A DNA stretch of 64,000 nt, taken from assembly GCF_019175285.1 (NCBI RefSeq), contig NC_056526.1, positions 8,448,412 to 8,512,411 on the forward strand, written 5' to 3'. The notes beneath the pieces are model-generated. The model was not told the origin of the DNA, searched no databases, and saw only the letters and a program-made list of their open reading frames with translations. Shown piece by piece: positions 44,020 to 54,711 of the stretch (positions are counted from its first letter, which is position 1; every line of letters begins with the position of its first letter). A program made the position numbers and the translations under genes. This stretch comes from Sceloporus undulatus. Taxonomy: Eukaryota > Chordata > Lepidosauria > Squamata > Phrynosomatidae.

Positions 44020-47000
44020 ATGTGCGAGAGCTACTCGCGGTGGCTGCTGCGGGTGTCGGTGGCGCAGGTGTGCCAGGCGCTGGGCTGGGACTCGGTGCAG
44101 CTCTCCGCCTGCGACCTCCTCACCGACGTCCTCCAACGCTACCTCCACTCCTTGGGACGCGGCTGCCGGAGATACTGCGAGCTCTGTGAGTGGCGGAAGG
44201 AAGGAAGGAAGGAAGGAAGGAAGGGCTCTGCCTGGGGAGGACTGGGTGGGTGGGCTGCATCCGCACCAGAGAGTCATAGAATCATAGAGTGGAAAGAGAC
44301 CCCAAGGAGGGCCCCCCTGATCCAGCCCAGCCCCTTCTTCTGCCATGCAGGAACTCCCGGTCAAAGCATCCCATTGACAGATGGCCATCCAGCCTCTGCT
44401 TCAACACCTCCAAGAAAGGAGTCTACAGGACACTTTGTTCCACTGTCAAACAGCCCTCCTAATGCTGAGCTGGAATCTCTTTTCTTGCAGCTTGCAGCCA
44501 TTGCTCCATTGGGTCCTGTTCTCTGGAGCAGCAGAAAACAAGCTTGCTCCCTCCTCAACATGACATCCTTTCAGATATTTAAACAGGGCTATCATATCAC
44601 CTCTTAGCCTTCTCTTCTCCAGGCTAAACATCCCCAGCTCCCTGAGTCGTTCCTCATAGGGCTTCATGGTTTCCAGACCTTTCACCATGCCCTCCTTTGG
44701 ACACATGGCCCCAGTTTCTCAATGTCCTTTCTGAATTGTGAGGCCCAGAACTGGACACAATATTCCAGGTGGGGCCTGACCAGAGCAGAATACAGTGGCG
44801 TTATTACTTCCCTTGATCTAGACACTACACTTCTATTGATGCAGCCTAAAACTGCTGTCACTCCTTTCCTGGCTCAAGGCTGTGGAGTTCTGGGAGTTGA
44901 GTTTGTGGTGGACTCAGTGTGACTGCAGCCCTAGAAAAGTCTCTTCCCGACGTTTCTCCAGCAGCTGTGGCTGGCATCCTCAGAGAAGGCTGGCATGGAA
45001 GACAGTTATATACACACATACACACACACACACATATTTATACATATGTACACACACACATATATACATTCATACTGTGTATATATGTACACACATATAT
45101 AAACACACACATACACACACATATGTATATGTATATATACTGTGTGACCCTTGGTCGAGAGGAAGTGTTTTAATCATCATCATCATCATAATATAGAATT
45201 TTATTTATATGCTGCCTCTCCCACAGGATCAAGGCAGCTTACGGTACCAAATGAAATACAGTATAAAATAGGACAAACGTTAAAAATACATTCTATTACT
45301 TCTCCCCCCCCCCCCCCACGAACTATACTTCACTTATCCCTCCATGTTGTAATCCTGAGGGCAGGAACCATCTAATTAAAAATAACAGTAATTGTAAGCC
45401 GCTCTGAGAGCCTTTAGGGCTGAAGGGCGGGGTATAAATACCATAAATAAACAAACAAATATTTTTTAGGGTTATGGACACAGGATACCCCCCCCCCCAT
45501 GGATGTGGGAAAATCGCAAATAACGAAAACATTATGTTTTTAGCTGAGAGGACACCTCTCTAGGAATTGCTAGGTCCTCCAGGGCAACTCTGTGGTCACC
45601 ATCTGCCAGACATTGACCATAGAGTTGCACTGGAGGAACTACAAATGCCTAGCAGAGCATTCTCTCTACGGATCTCTAGGTCCTTCTTTGCGACTTTTAG
45701 TTAAAGTTGAGCACAGAGATGCGCTGGAGGACCTAGATATATTAATAACATCCGTGATTAATCAAATCTGCAAAAGTCAAAGCCGCAAATATGGAGGCAT
45801 GGGTGTGTATAATAAGTTCATATTTATAGTCCCTCTCTCCCAAAAGGATTATAGAATCATAGAATCATAGAGTTGGAAGAGACCACAAGGGCCATCTAGT
45901 CCAACCCCATTCTGCCATGCAGGAAATCACAAAGCATCCCTGACAGATGGCTATCCAGCCTCGGGTTGAAAACCTCCAAAGAAGAAGACCCCACCACTCT
46001 CTGAAGTGTATTCCACTCTCAAACAGCTGTTACTATCAGGAAGTTCTTCCTCATCTTTAGGTGAAATCTCATTTCTTATAGAGTCATAGGCGGGTTACAG
46101 ACTGCCCTCAAGCGGCTGTTCTCCCACCGCTGCCATTCTCTGCGGAGGGAAGCCCCAGCGGCCAGACCGCGAGGCTTCCTGGCGCAGCAAAAAAGGAGCG
46201 CCAAAATGGCGCTCCTTTTCAAAACGCGGAAGTGGTGCCGCGAGGGGTGAAGCACGCCCTCGCGGCGTCACTTCTGCCGCGACACGTCTGGACGCTATGC
46301 ATCCAAGACGTCAAAATGGTGATGCCCATGTGGATGGGCGCTGCTATTTATGACACGCTCCGCGCGTGTTGGGGACAGGGCTGGTTAGGAAGTGGTGACT
46401 CTTCCTAACCCTACCACGCTCCTTCCTAACCCTAGCACGCACGGAGCGCATCGTAAGTGGCAGTTTGTAACCCGCCATAGAATCATAGAGTTGGAAGAGA
46501 CCACAAGGGCCATCCAGTCCCCCTCTGCCATGTAGGAAATCACAATCAAAGCACCCCCAACAGATGGCCATCCAGCCTCTGTTTAATTGAGATGGATCAC
46601 AACAATAAAATACATCAAAAACATATACAATACATACATAAATAAAAATTACATAATCCCCTTACACCCCCTGTTATAAAACTAAATGACAGCATTATAA
46701 AATACAGATTAAAATTAATTAAAATAGACATACTTGAAATGAGGCATCTTGGGGCAGACAAGGGAAAACTATATCAATATACCGGGACGGTCAGTCAGGA
46801 AAGACTTGTCGGAAGAGATCTGTCTAGACAGCCTTTTTAAAGCTGTGAAGGTTGGTAATATGTCAGATCTTCCATAATTTAGGAGTGGCAGATAAGAAGG
46901 ACCTCTGGGTGACCGTAGCCAGCCTGGTCTTTTTTGGCTGTAGTTGGCTTTTCCAAGATTATACGGAAGAAGGCGTTCCCGCAAGTAAGCTGGACCCAAG

Positions 47001-50000
47001 CCATGAAGGGCTTTAAAGGTTATTACCAACACCTTGTACTGTGCTCAGAAACTAATAGGCAGCCAATGGAGCAATTTTAAAACAGGTATTATGTGGTTGC
47101 CTCTAGATTTTCCGGCGACCAGTCTGGCTGCCATATACTAAGAGTTACTCCAGCTCAGACATCAGGAGGGCTGCCGTACCCAGGAAAACCCAGAGAAGTG
47201 AAGACAAACAACAACAACAACAACAACAACAATAATAATATAGTTTATTTATAACTCCCACCTCTCCCACAGATCGAGGCAGGATTACAACCTTAAAAAA
47301 CACTTAGTACAATTTACAATCAGTACAACAATATAATACTAACACTGAATTTACCAAGAATTCCTATTAGTTCTCTAAAAATTACAATTTGTCCATTAGC
47401 CAACAATCCAAGTCAAGGAAGAGCATTCATCATAACCTTTTTATATGGAATTAGTGTATAAGCCTGCCGGAAGAGATCCGTTTTGAGTGCCTTCTTAAAG
47501 ACCTCTAAGGTAGTAATGAGACGGATCTCTTCCGGTAGGTCATTCCATAATCTTGGGGTCGCGGCACTGAATGCCTTATGTAAAGTTGTCATTAGCCTGG
47601 TATTATAATACTCTAGTAAGAACTTCCCAGATGTTCTAAGAGTGCAGGGTGGATTATGTAGGGAGAAGCGCTCCTGCAAGTAACTTGGGCCCGACCCAAA
47701 GGGTATTTTTTGTCCCATATGTCAAAGTGTCTTTAAACAGAGGCTGGATGGCTGTCTGTTGGGGATGCTTTGATTGAGAGTTCTTGCATCGCAGAATGGG
47801 GTTGGACTGGATGGCCCTTGTGGTCTCTTCCAACTCTCAGATTCTATGATTCTAGTCTTGAAGGTGCTACAAGGTCCCTTTGCAGAAAAGAGCTGGAGAG
47901 CATATGGCCCTCCAGTTGTTGCTTAATCACAACTCTCATCATCTTTGTGCCAAGTACCTGGGATGATGGAAGTTGCAATCCATGAACACAACTGGGTGGC
48001 TGCATATTCCCCTGCCCTAGTAAAAGTAGTGGTGGTAGTGGCATTCATGAAGGACTTGTGCATTGGGAGTGGGCAAAGTGGATTGTTGTGGAGATGAGAG
48101 CGAAGGCAGTGTAGCTCTGTGTTGTGTCCGGTATTTCAGTAGCACTGTAGAAAGCTCAAAATGCTTTATACATTCGGTATGGGCAATCGTCAAAAGTGTT
48201 CTATACGGTAACACTACTCGGTTGTCTTTTTATTGTATATGTGGAGTTGAAACTGAGCAATGTTTCATAAGTTTATAATGTCGGGGATCAGCAGCTGTTT
48301 TTGCAGGTAACAGTACCATATTTGTGCCCATTGGATGCATTTGGTTCTTTCCTTCTTGATAGCTTTCCAGGGAACAGCAGCAGATAGTTGGGGAACTGGT
48401 TTCGGTCCATAGACCATGACTTTGTGTAGCACTGGTTTAGGCCACATCTCTGTGTAGAGCCAGAGAAGGAAGCCTCACTGAATTTAATGGGACTTTCTCC
48501 TAAGAAAAAGAATGCGTAAGTGTATGGCCAAAGGAAATGTTCATTTCTCTCAGTCTTTTAGCAACTGTTAGTATTCATGAGTGAGAAGACTGTGTGTGAA
48601 AGAGAGTGAGTTCCATTTGCATGGAGCTCGGAGACAAAATAAATAAGATTGACAATGGGTGCATCTACACTTTAGAAATAATGCAGTTAGACATCACTTT
48701 AATCGCCTTGGCTCCATCCTATAGAATCATGGGATTTGGAAAAGGGTGCTATTGAAGCCATTGTATTCCCCATCACCATGTCCAAGTGTGAGAGCTGAAC
48801 AGTGAAGGACATTGGTAGGAAGAAAATAAATTCATTTCAGATGTGGTGTTGGAGAAAAGTACTGAGGATACAGTGGATAGCCAAGAAAACAAACAAATGG
48901 GTACTAGAACAGATCAAGCCTGAATTCTCCCTCGAAGCCAGGATGACTAAATGGAGGCTGTTATACTTTGGACACATCCTGGGAAGGCATGAATCATTGG
49001 AAAAGATAATGATGCTAGGAAAGGTGGAGGGCAGCAGAAAGAGAAGATGACAGCATGCCAGATGGATAGACTCAGTCAGGGAGGTCACAGACCTAAGCCT
49101 GCAGGACCTGAATAGACTAGTGGAGGACATGGGGTCTTGAAGATGTCTCATTCACAGGGTTGCCGTGAATTGAGGTCGACTCAAGGATAGTTAACAACAA
49201 TAAACAAAGACCTTATAAAACTACATATCCCAGGATTCCATAGAATGAAGCTATTACACTTAAAGTTGTTTCAAGCTGCATTATTTCTACAATGTAGATG
49301 CACTGTATGTGTCTGTATGTGTGTACCTTCAAGATGCCTGTTGGTTTATGGTGCCCCCATGAATTTCATAGGCCTTTCTTCGACAAGGGGTACCCAGAGG
49401 TGGTTTTGCCAGTTTCTTTCTCTGAAACATAGTCTATAGCTCCTGATATTTGTTGACAGTCTCCCATCCAAGAAGTGTCCAGGGTTGACCATGCTTAGCT
49501 TCCAAGATCAAATATAGTATATTTATAGTATTTAGTTTATCAAGTTTGACTATATGTGCTGAATGGGAGGCTATGTAATAATGCCAATAGTAATTGTTTT
49601 GTCCCAAGAGCGATGCTATGGACTTTGAGTGTAGTAAGGCCTCTGGCTCTCGGGATCACAGCCAGAACAAAAGACTTGTCCACAAATTTCTTAAGTTTTT
49701 AAAAGCTTTACTGGTTATAACACAAAAAACATGAAACTGATTTCTTCTTTCTCAATAGTCCTTCCTAAATACCTTGCTCTCTCGGTGGATTCTATCTTTC
49801 TTCTTCTGAGGGCTATCTTTCTTGTTCTGTGGACTTATCTCTTTGTCAAAGGACAATACTCTCTCCAGGTCTGACTTGGCTGAAATCTCACTACACACTG
49901 AGACTAGCTAGAGGGAGACAGCATAAGACCCTGGGATTTCCCACAATCCTGGTCTTTCTTAAAGCTGTAGATCTTTATTTCCCCTCCTAAACTAATACTG

Positions 50001-53000
50001 TACATAGAAAACCTATTATAATCTTAACTAAATATATGTCTCAAGAGCATCAAAGATGCTCTGGAGGCATGACAGTAATTGTACTTCCTTTCTGGCAGCT
50101 GCGACATAGCGCATGGCAGGGATTGTACTGGACTTTGAAGATGAGAGACTGTTCCTCACCTGGGGTGTGCAAGTTCTCTGATGAGTATACATATTGACAA
50201 GCTGCAAAAGTCAGCTGGTATTTGTGGACTTGTGTGTTTTGTCATAGAGAGGGAACTATGAACTAATAGCAAGGAATAGAGTTGCCCTCTGGTGGTAGTC
50301 CTAGAGATTAGCAAGATTGTTATACAGATGTGATAAAGGAATTAGACCAGTTAATAATATAATAATAATATTTATTTATACCCCACTCTTCAGCCAAAAG
50401 GCTATCAGAGCAGCTTACAGATTGTTAATTAGATATTTCCCTGCCCACAGGCCTACAATCTAAAGAGACAAGACACAAAAAGAGAAAGGAATGGCAGTGG
50501 AAAGGGGAAAAGTCCAGCAGATTTTCTCTCCCTCTGAGGCCTGGAGCATGGCAGATGGAGTGGAGGGGGGGGGGGGGCTTTCTTCTTACTTTGATCAGGC
50601 CCAATGGAGCTGGCCTGTCCTTCTCTCCCTCTTGATGGTGGATAGAGGGAGGGCTTTCTTCTTTCAGCCAAGGCCTGATGGAGTTGGGTTGCCTTACTCT
50701 CCCTGTGGGTGATGGTGGATGGAGGGAGAGGGGCTCTTCTTTCAGACAAGCCCTGATGGAGCTGGGTTGCCTTTCTCTCCCTGTGGATGATGGTGGATGC
50801 AGGGGAGGGCTCTTTTTTCAGAGTGGTAGTCCTGTTTTATTCCCTATGGTAACTATCTTACATACTACTGTTTAATTGTTAACTATTTTATTTTATCTGT
50901 TTACTAGTATATCCTTTAGCACATATTGTATATCTTTTAGATATACATAAGCTGTAGAGAAGTAGTGCATGTTCTGGTTCTGGTGCACGCTTAGGTTATG
51001 CATATGTATTTATATTGTATGGAGGTTTATTGCACCTAGTGCACTGTATTTACATTTTATATATAGCTGTGTGATACTGCTTTTTATTATGTTACTAGTA
51101 TTTTGAAACGGCCCTTGGGCTACTCAATAAATTGTATTCCATACCCCGGGCATCCTGGATGCCTGCAGCTTACTCCGCCCTTCACTTACACCTTCCCGGT
51201 GAAGCGCCCCTTCACCTCGTCATCAGGACCGCGTTAAGTCTCTTCTTTCCATGAATCCTGGTGAATGGACTTTCTTCTACCATACTTGTACAGTGCTTCC
51301 CTTGCTGCTTTCATACGGTCACTGCATATGGTGGGTATGCGGCTGCGGCCGTTTTTGAGCTCCCCTCATCATATGTGGCAATCGCAGATTCTCCAATCCG
51401 GCTCGGAAGTTTCAGCACCCGCCCTATAAGATGGCACCCGGCATATAAGACGACTCCCAACTTTTGAGAAGATTTTCCTGGGTTAAAAAGTAGTCTTATA
51501 CGCCAGAAAATACAGTACATTTTGGTGGAAGGTCTTAAGATGAAATCTCCCTTGCTTCTGTTACCTAGAGACCTGTTCATGTAAAGGTCTCAGGCACTCA
51601 AGGCATATCCAATCTTTCAGATTTTCTCCCAGTGTGTGAACATAGGTGGGACTTTCAGGCTCCTCCCTCCCTAACTGTCATCTTTCGGCCTCTGAGGGAG
51701 AGAGAAGGCTGGCCCAGTACCATCGGGGCTAGTCCTGAAGAAGGAGGCTTCCGCCCTCCCGAAACTGTCATTCTATTCGCCTCTGAGGGGGAGAGAAGGC
51801 TGGCCCAGTACCATCAGGGGCTAGCCTGAAGAAGGAGGCTCCTCCCTCCCTAACTGTCATCTTTCGGCCTCTGAGGGAGAGAGAAGGCTGGCCCAGTACC
51901 ATCAGGGGCTGGCCTGAAGAAGGAGGCCCCTCTCTCCATAATTGTCATCCTTCAGCCTGTGAGGGAGAGAATAGGCTGGCCCAGTTCCATCAGGGCTAGC
52001 CTGAAGAAGAAGAGCCCTCCCTCCGGTCCATCTGCTTTGGTCCAGGCCTCAGAGGGAGAGAAGAATACTGGACCTGATTCCCTCCCCCCCTCACCATTCC
52101 CTTCTCCTTTTGTGTCGTGTCTTTTAGATTGTAAGCCTGAGGGCAGGGAACTGTCTATTATCCCCTCTGTTGTAAACCGCTCGGATTCCCAGTATTGGGC
52201 GGTATATAAATAAAACTTATTATTATTATTATTGCTTTTTTGTTCCACACATCAGTAATGGAGCTAAATGTCTGAATAAGGCTATTGTATGGAAGCCTAG
52301 TTAGGGACCACATTGCAAACATGCAATGACTAAAAGATTATACAAAGGAGTTCTACCAAAAAAAAAAATCAAAAAAAAAAATCACCTAAGCATTTGACAG
52401 TGTAGATCATGTAAAGAAATGGGGGGCTCTTAAGGTCATGGGAATGCCACTACACTACAGGAGCCCTGGTGACGCAGTGGTTAAATGCCTGTACTGCAGC
52501 CATTCACTCAAAACCACAAGGTTGCGAGTTCAAGACCAGCAAAAGGGCCCAAGCTTGACTCAGGCTTGCATCCTTCCGAGGTCGCTAAAATGAGTACCTA
52601 GACTGTTGGGGGCAAATTAGCTTACTTGCTAATTAGCTTACTTGCTGTTCACCGCTATGATCTTTGGAATAGCGGTATATAAATAAAACAAATTAAATTA
52701 TTATTACATCTGATAGTCCTATTGAAAAATATGTTCTTTGGATGCGAGGCTATTGTTAAAACAGAATTTGGAGAAACAGAATGATTCCCAGTTGGCAAGG
52801 GGGTCAGGTAGAGCTGTGTTCTGTCACCCTATTTGTTCAAAATCTATGCAGAAAATATCATAAGAAAAGCAAATTTAATCTCAGAAGAAGGAGAAATGAA
52901 GATAGGCGGAAGGGACATTGACAATCTTAAATATGTGAACAATACCATATTACTAGTGGAAAACAACATAGACTTGGAATAATCACTAAGGAAGGTCAAA

Positions 53001-54369
53001 GATGAAGGTGCAAAGGCAGGCTTAATGCAGAACATAAAGAAAATAAAAATAATGACCATGGAAGAAATACATAAATTCATCCTAGACAATAAGGAAATGG
53101 AAATAGTTAAAGAGTACCCATACCTAAGTTCAAATACTGATCCGAATGGAGACGACAATCAAGAAATCACAAGAAGATTAGTAATGGGAAGGACAGCTGT
53201 GAAAGAACTAGATGATATCCTAAAGAGTAAAAATATACAACTGAGCACTAAAGTTAGAATCAGTCCATATTGAGGATTGTTGAGGATACCATAGACAGCC
53301 AAAAAGAGAAACAAATGGGTCCTTGAGCAGGTCAAGCCTGAACTCTCCCTGGAAGCCAAGATGATGAAACTGAGGCTGTCATACTTTGGCCACATCATAA
53401 GAATGCTTGACTCATTAGAAAAGGCAATAATGGTAGAAATGGTAGAGGGTAGTAGAAAGAGAGGAAGACTGCACACCAGATAGATAGACTTAATGAGGGA
53501 GGACATGGCCTGAATCTGCAGGACGTAAGCAGAGCTGTATATATGTGTGTGTGTGTGGGGGGAGTCTTGGAGATATGTCATCCACAGGATCATGAGTCTG
53601 AGTGGACTCAGGGCAATTAACAATAACAATGGAAGACTACCTGGGGATGAACACCTAATTGTATATATACTATCAGACTTCAAATAGCTGTGATCCGGGA
53701 ACTTATATTTTTCAAAAATGCCAATTTCATTTTCTTTGCTTGATAACAATCTGATTTTCTGGAACAAGGTCCTTCACTATTTGAGGAGTGACTACTACTT
53801 ATATAAATACAAACTGAAATGACTTCAGCCTATATGGGCACCTTAGCATCCTGCCATGATAATAAGATATTAATCTTAGATTTCTGCAACTGGAAAATAA
53901 AGTCAAATTGTGAGTAGCCTAGCATTCAGTACTTAGGTTACAGTCTTGTGGAGTCTGAAGAAGCATGTCTTGTCATCACTGTCCAATTTTGTACATCCAA
54001 GCAATGCGGCATTTCAGATTTTTTTCCCTGATAATAATTTATTGTTTTCCTTTTATAAAAAAGAACAGTGTATGCACCTGTCCTGTTATGCAGTTCTTTT
54101 CTTATTAATATTTATTTTTGTTCCAGATGGCCGGACAGATCCAATTTTGGAGGATGTTGGTGAAGCCTTCAAGCTTATGGGGGTTAACCTGCATGAACTG
54201 GAAGATTACATACTCAATATTGAACCAGTTACTTTTGCACATCAAATCCCCTCATTCCCTGTCAGCAAGAATAATGTCTTGCAGTTCCCTCAGCCTGGAA
54301 GCAAAGATGCAGAAGAGAGGAAAGAATATATTCCTGATTACTTACCGCCCATTGTTTCCTCTCAAGAAG
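44020..54369 (+). CDS. TAF3: TAF3, first two coding exons (gene runs off the right edge)
   Basis: TAF3 is a TFIID subunit that pairs with TAF10 through its histone fold and, through a C-terminal PHD finger not in this window, reads H3K4me3. Exon 1 (44020-44185, 55 codons plus 1 nt) begins [20 protein letters not shown], almost the human start, and ends at GTGAGT. Exon 2 (54127-54369) follows TTCCAG, completes Tyr56 and reads [36 protein letters not shown], then [16 protein letters not shown], ending at GTAGGA. Residues 1 to about 80 form the histone fold, split by the 9.9-kb intron 1. The later exons, with the lysine-rich region, are not seen before position 64000, so intron 2 exceeds 9.6 kb. 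The ATG was chosen by homology; the GTG upstream in the same frame is not a likely start. Confidence 0.95.
44199..44222. repeat. (GGAA)n microsatellite just after TAF3 exon 1
   Basis: About six GGAA units begin 13 bases beyond the exon 1 donor. GGAA runs can bind ETS factors, but no function is claimed. Confidence 0.6.
44272..44860 (-). mobile_element. CR1 3' fragment, antisense in TAF3 intron 1
   Basis: The plus strand opens with the reversed CR1 tail ('agtcatagaatcatagagtg') 87 bases after the exon 1 donor. The minus strand reads [20 protein letters not shown], then [20 protein letters not shown] and [15 protein letters not shown]. Frame changes mark it dead. Confidence 0.8.
44905..45170. 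mobile_element. Partial fold-back MITE with (CA/TA)n expansion
   Basis: 'ttctccagcagctgtggctg' and 'atcctcagagaaggctggca' match one arm of 40600-40895. The former centre has expanded into about 140 bp of CA/TA repeats (45005-45145). Confidence 0.55.
45171..45475. mobile_element. Two L2-type 3' tails in opposite directions
   Basis: Positions 45171-45330 are a reversed tail after a (CAT)n run ('gaattttatttatatgctgc'). Positions 45345-45475 are a forward tail ('gtaagccgctctgagagcct' to 'gcggggtataaata'). A C-run separates them. Confidence 0.5.
45480..45815. mobile_element. Tigger/pogo-like element, ends worn
   Basis: It shares 'ctctctaggaattgctagg', 'ggtcaccatctgccagac' and 'taatcaaatctgcaaaagtc' with the copies at 8.7, 13.5 and 24.7 kb. 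Confidence 0.5.
45845..46590 (-). mobile_element. CR1 3' end with a GC-rich PIF-like MITE inside
   Basis: The plus strand shows the reversed CR1 tail with repeated 'tagaatca' octamers, then 'ttggaagagaccacaagggc'. The sequence stops at 46088 for the MITE and continues at 46477 with more CR1 tail, which itself runs on for 110 bp. Two overlapping CR1 ends may be present. Confidence 0.7.
46089..46476. mobile_element. GC-rich PIF/Harbinger-like MITE with ATA duplication
   Basis: The ends are GGCGGGTTACAGACTGCC and, reversed, GGCGGGTTACAAACTGCC. The interrupted CR1 text 'gagtcatagaatc' shows that ATA is repeated on both sides (46086-46088 and 46477-46479). The interior is CpG-rich. Confidence 0.72.
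46600..47160 (-). mobile_element. L2 LINE 3' fragment
   Basis: The minus strand reads [20 protein letters not shown] and [20 protein letters not shown], matching the end of the intact L2 frame at 61.5-61.6 kb ('KVLVITYKALNGLGPGYLED'). It is frame-shifted. Confidence 0.7.
47218..47720 (-). mobile_element. Second L2 LINE 3' fragment
   Basis: The minus strand reads [20 protein letters not shown] then [20 protein letters not shown] and [14 protein letters not shown], the L2 C-terminus. Its tail is the (ACA)n/(AAT)n run at 47205-47240. Confidence 0.75.
47727..47855 (+). mobile_element. CR1 3' terminal fragment
   Basis: 'tctttaaacagaggctggat' through 'ggggatgctttgattgagag' to 'cagattctatgattct'. 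It is the uninterrupted reference for the TTT insertion site at 36.78 kb. Confidence 0.75.
48658..49304. mobile_element. PIF/Harbinger-like MITE split by a BovB end
   Basis: The left arm (48658-48745, 'ggtgcatctacactttagaa') and right arm (49205-49304, 'ttatttctacaatgtagatg') are inverted partners separated by BovB sequence. The MITE was there first. Confidence 0.6.
48746..49204 (+). mobile_element. BovB (RTE) LINE 3' end
   Basis: It reads [40 protein letters not shown], then [20 protein letters not shown]. It ends with the 'tgaattgaggtcgactcaag' tail. 5' truncated. Confidence 0.78.
49310..49505 (-). mobile_element. SINE with BovB-type tail
   Basis: Minus-strand order: head near 49500, 'gggagactgtcaacaaatat', then the tail with 'cataaaccaacaggcatctt'. 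It is worn; the tRNA head is not clear. Confidence 0.4.
49595..50074. mobile_element. Solo LTR of an LTR retroelement (fossil)
   Basis: A 480-bp block starts TGT and ends ACA and is bordered by GTAAT on both sides (49590-49594 and 50075-50079). A 5-bp duplication with TG...CA ends fits a solo long terminal repeat of a retrovirus-like or Gypsy-like element. There is no internal region. An AATAAA on the minus strand suggests minus orientation. The perfect duplication suggests moderate age. Confidence 0.6.
50352..50830 (-). mobile_element. VNTR-bearing retroposon with L2-like tail, copy 2
   Basis: Read on the minus strand: three to four tandem units (cores at plus-strand 50606, 50680 and 50758, spacing 74 and 78), then 'ccaggcctcagagggagaga', then 'tgtcttgtctctttagattg' and 'aggcctgtgggcagggaa', ending in a '(g)gggtataaataaat' tail with ATT repeats. 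The order matches the copy at 51640-52238. No coding frame. Confidence 0.55.
50831..51389. other. TAF3 intron 1 stretch of unknown repeat origin
   Basis: AT-rich text up to 51140 ends with 'ctactcaataaattgtattc'. Then comes a GC-richer block (51150-51390). It may be an unrecognised element. No gene was seen. Confidence 0.3.
51390..51521 (-). mobile_element. DNA transposon end with 'gtataagac' repeats
   Basis: It holds 'ggcatataagacgactccca' and, inverted, 'gtcttatacgccagaaaata' before CAGTA. Such ends recur in many vertebrate DNA transposons. The other end was not found. Confidence 0.4.
51640..52238 (+). mobile_element. VNTR-bearing retroposon with L2-like tail, copy 1
   Basis: Four tandem units with 'ggctggcccagtacc' at 51707, 51798, 51886 and 51974 (spacing 91, 88, 88). 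A single-copy part follows ('ccaggcctcagagggagaga', 'gtgtcgtgtcttttagattg', 'aagcctgagggcagggaact'), then 'gcggtatataaataaaactt' and ATT repeats. The tail is L2-like. No coding capacity. Confidence 0.6.
52463..52706 (+). mobile_element. Complete tRNA-derived SINE with L2-like tail
   Basis: Box A-like 'ggtgacgcagtggttaaatg' and box B 'ggttgcgagttcaagacc' are correctly spaced. Then 'gcttgactcaggcttgcatc', twice 'gctaattagcttacttgct'-type text and the 'gcggtatataaataaaacaa' tail. Truncated sisters are at 14.1 and 37.2 kb. Confidence 0.78.
52735..53625 (+). mobile_element. BovB (RTE) LINE, longest copy in the window
   Basis: It reads [20 protein letters not shown], then [20 protein letters not shown] and [20 protein letters not shown], the BovB region after the reverse-transcriptase core, followed by the WFGHI-type C-terminus in broken frames. 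The tail 'gatcatgagtctgagtggac' is at 53590. Confidence 0.75.
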
Positions 54370-54711
54370 GTAGGAAATTAATCATTTCTCTCTTTCGTTT
54401 TTATCAATTTATTTTTGAGTAGTGATGTTTGCATTTATTTTCTCGCATCTCTAATTCTCCTTGTAATATTGATTGCATATATGGTTTAGTAGAGTCAGCT
54501 CAAGAATATATTCCTACTCTTTGACCTCTAGTAATTTTCAGAATATTTGTGTTGAAATAATGTTTAGCAGTAGACCAAACTCAGGGTTTTTTTTGTTCTC
54601 ATTCATGGTTTCAGTGGCACTACAACCGTGTAAATAGTCCAAAAAATTGCTACGTAGTAAATGGCTTTGATTCTGATTTGCTTAGCTTTGCACATACTGA
54701 TTGGTTTGGGG
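54370..54711. other. Start of TAF3 intron 2
   Basis: No repeat or gene was recognised. Confidence 0.3.

Noticed and set aside
43597-44388. 263-codon minus-strand frame over the TAF3 promoter and exon 1
   Set aside because: It is the antisense of a CpG-rich promoter plus TAF3 coding sequence; the Ala/Pro/Ser-rich product follows from base composition.
47200-47235. Tandem short repeats as a possible CRISPR-like array
   Set aside because: They are SINE/LINE tail microsatellites in a vertebrate genome; no spaced direct repeats exist.
53159-53767. 202-codon minus-strand frame
   Set aside because: It is antisense to the BovB LINE end, whose own plus-strand text is recognisable.
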